Assembly: GCA_016110215.1 (NCBI GenBank) | Contig: JADWQD010000010.1 | Span: 1,302,001 to 1,366,000 of the forward strand | DNA from: Capronia americana | Taxonomy: Eukaryota; Ascomycota; Eurotiomycetes; Chaetothyriales; Herpotrichiellaceae | DNA: 64,000 nucleotides | Direction of reading: 5' to 3' | The notes under the pieces: model-generated | What the model saw: the letters and a program-made list of their open reading frames with translations, nothing else | Databases searched by the model: none | Told to the model about the DNA's origin: nothing | Shown here: one piece after another, positions 63,152 to 64,000 of the stretch | Layout of the letters: the number at the start of each line of letters is the position of its first letter | How positions within the stretch are numbered: position 1 is the first letter of the stretch | Position numbers and translations under genes: made by a program

Positions 63152-63961
63152 ATGGCCTGGACAATCGTTACCCCGTCGTCAAGAGGTATTGGCTTCGCGT
63201 TGGCCCGTCATCTACTGCGGACGCTTCCTCCCTCAATCCCGATTATCGCAACAGCACGATCGGACCTACCAGGGGTCAAGGAGAAGCTTCTTTCCTCACT
63301 TGAGCTGTCCGCAAAACAATCAGCCAGGCTGGACGTTCAAGAGTGTGACGTCCTTTCCGAATCTTCCATTGAGAAGCTGGCAGAGTATTGCAAAGGTCGA
63401 TATAACGAGAGATCCAAGAACAAAAATGCGCACTTACGCTTAGGATTCATGCTGCCTGGCATGTTAGTGCCCGAGAGGGCTCCGGACAAGATAGAGTACG
63501 AGTCTGCTCTGGATACCCTGAAGCTCAACCTCCTGGCGCCCATGATGCTTGTGAAGCATTTCGTCGGCTTCCTGCCACGAAAAACAATGACACTTGGATC
63601 AGAGGAGTGTCTTCCCGGTTCGGCAGTGCTGGCATTGATGAGTGCCAGAGTCGGATCCATCGGGGACAATCGCTTAGGTGGATGGTACAGCTACCGTGCC
63701 TCAAAGGCAGGCCTGGGCCAGCTTGTCAAGTCAACAGACATATTCCTAAAGATGAAGAATGGTACCAATGCCATGTGCATTGGGCTCCATCCGGGGACGG
63801 TGAAAACCAGTTTGAGTAAGGAATTTTGGGAGACTACTCCGAAGGAGAAGCTTTTCAGTCCCGAGTTCAGCGCGGAACGGTTAATCGGGGTTGTCAATGG
63901 CTCGGAAGAAAGCAGTCGGGGACGGTGTTGGGACTGGCAAGGAAAGGAGATTCCTCCATAA
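63152..63961 (+). CDS. Short-chain dehydrogenase/reductase
   Basis: 269 residues from the ATG at 63152; the open frame extends upstream without ATG-supported family sequence. Classical SDR features: N-terminal beta strand and glycine motif WTIVTPSSRGIGFALARHL (TPxSRGIG, a variant of TGxxxGxG), LDVQECDVLSESSIEKLA, LKLNLLAPMMLVKHFVGFLP, catalytic Ser region AVLALMSARVGSIGDN, and YSYRASKAGLGQLVKS with the YxxxK pair. Then come IGLHPGTVKTSLSKEF and a C-terminal DWQGKEIPP. NAD(P)H-dependent; the substrate is unknown. Resembles the C-factor/CsgA-type subgroup. Confidence 0.88.
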   Translation: MAWTIVTPSSRGIGFALARHLLRTLPPSIPIIATARSDLPGVKEKLLSSLELSAKQSARLDVQECDVLSESSIEKLAEYCKGRYNERSKNKNAHLRLGFMLPGMLVPERAPDKIEYESALDTLKLNLLAPMMLVKHFVGFLPRKTMTLGSEECLPGSAVLALMSARVGSIGDNRLGGWYSYRASKAGLGQLVKSTDIFLKMKNGTNAMCIGLHPGTVKTSLSKEFWETTPKEKLFSPEFSAERLIGVVNGSEESSRGRCWDWQGKEIPP

Positions 63962-64000
63962 TTAGCATCGTACTGCACTGTGCATATGATCATTGCTGAT

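Noticed and set aside
1..64000. CRISPR arrays, bacterial-type operons, integrated virus or intact transposon
   Set aside because: No spaced direct repeats, terminal inverted repeats with transposase, reverse transcriptase, capsid or integrase motifs were seen.

Overview
The window is nuclear DNA of a filamentous ascomycete (Pezizomycotina), probably a eurotiomycete. The evidence is dense, mostly uninterrupted genes split by 45-180 bp introns with GTRNGT donors and CTRAC branch sites, and a gene set typical of that group: NIMA kinase, MIC12, KSH1, NEM1, SIP5, a Upc2-type Zn2Cys6 factor and a fungal tetraspanin. The class is inferred from gene style only. I saw no bacterial operons, CRISPR array, rRNA, convincing tRNA or intact transposon.

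Layout. 1-10 kb: 5'-truncated nimA (+), WBP11-type splicing factor (-), a small coiled-coil protein resembling BLOC-1 subunit CNL1 (+), RNase P subunit RPR2 (-), DECD-box helicase SUB2 (+). 10-24 kb: ankyrin-BTB protein (-), eIF3f (+), TAF13 (-), KSH1/kish (+), an 898-residue orphan with a four-cysteine knuckle (-), a PPR-like mitochondrial protein (-), Cwf18 (+). 25-35 kb: ZCCHC10-like zinc-knuckle RS protein (-), R3H-SUZ protein (+), MDR-type oxidoreductase (+), DEDDy exonuclease (-), V-ATPase subunit E (+). 35-50 kb: a protein resembling NSE6/CANIN proteins (-), mitochondrial bL17 (+), eIF2B beta (-), NEM1 phosphatase (+), EamA transporter (+), MIC12 (+). 50-64 kb: coiled-coil hypothetical (-), decayed maltose-type acetyltransferase (+), SIP5 (-), NOL8-like RRM protein (+), Zn2Cys6 regulator (+), tetraspanin (+), short-chain dehydrogenase (+).

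Most genes are housekeeping, with many in RNA metabolism (WBP11, RPR2, SUB2, Cwf18, ZCCHC10-like, R3H-SUZ, NOL8-like) and translation (eIF3f, eIF2B beta, bL17m). They form divergent and convergent pairs, not a pathway cluster, and no biosynthetic cluster is present. The most unusual observation is an intron in the zinc-knuckle gene that restores the CCHC motif only if it is spliced AT-AC. Two other genes need AAG or GAG acceptors just downstream of an AG that lies against the branch site. There is also a perfect 18-bp palindrome next to the Cwf18 start, and a frameshifted acetyltransferase relic.

Exon coordinates were worked out by hand from reading frame, splice motifs and remembered family conservation; no search or alignment was run.
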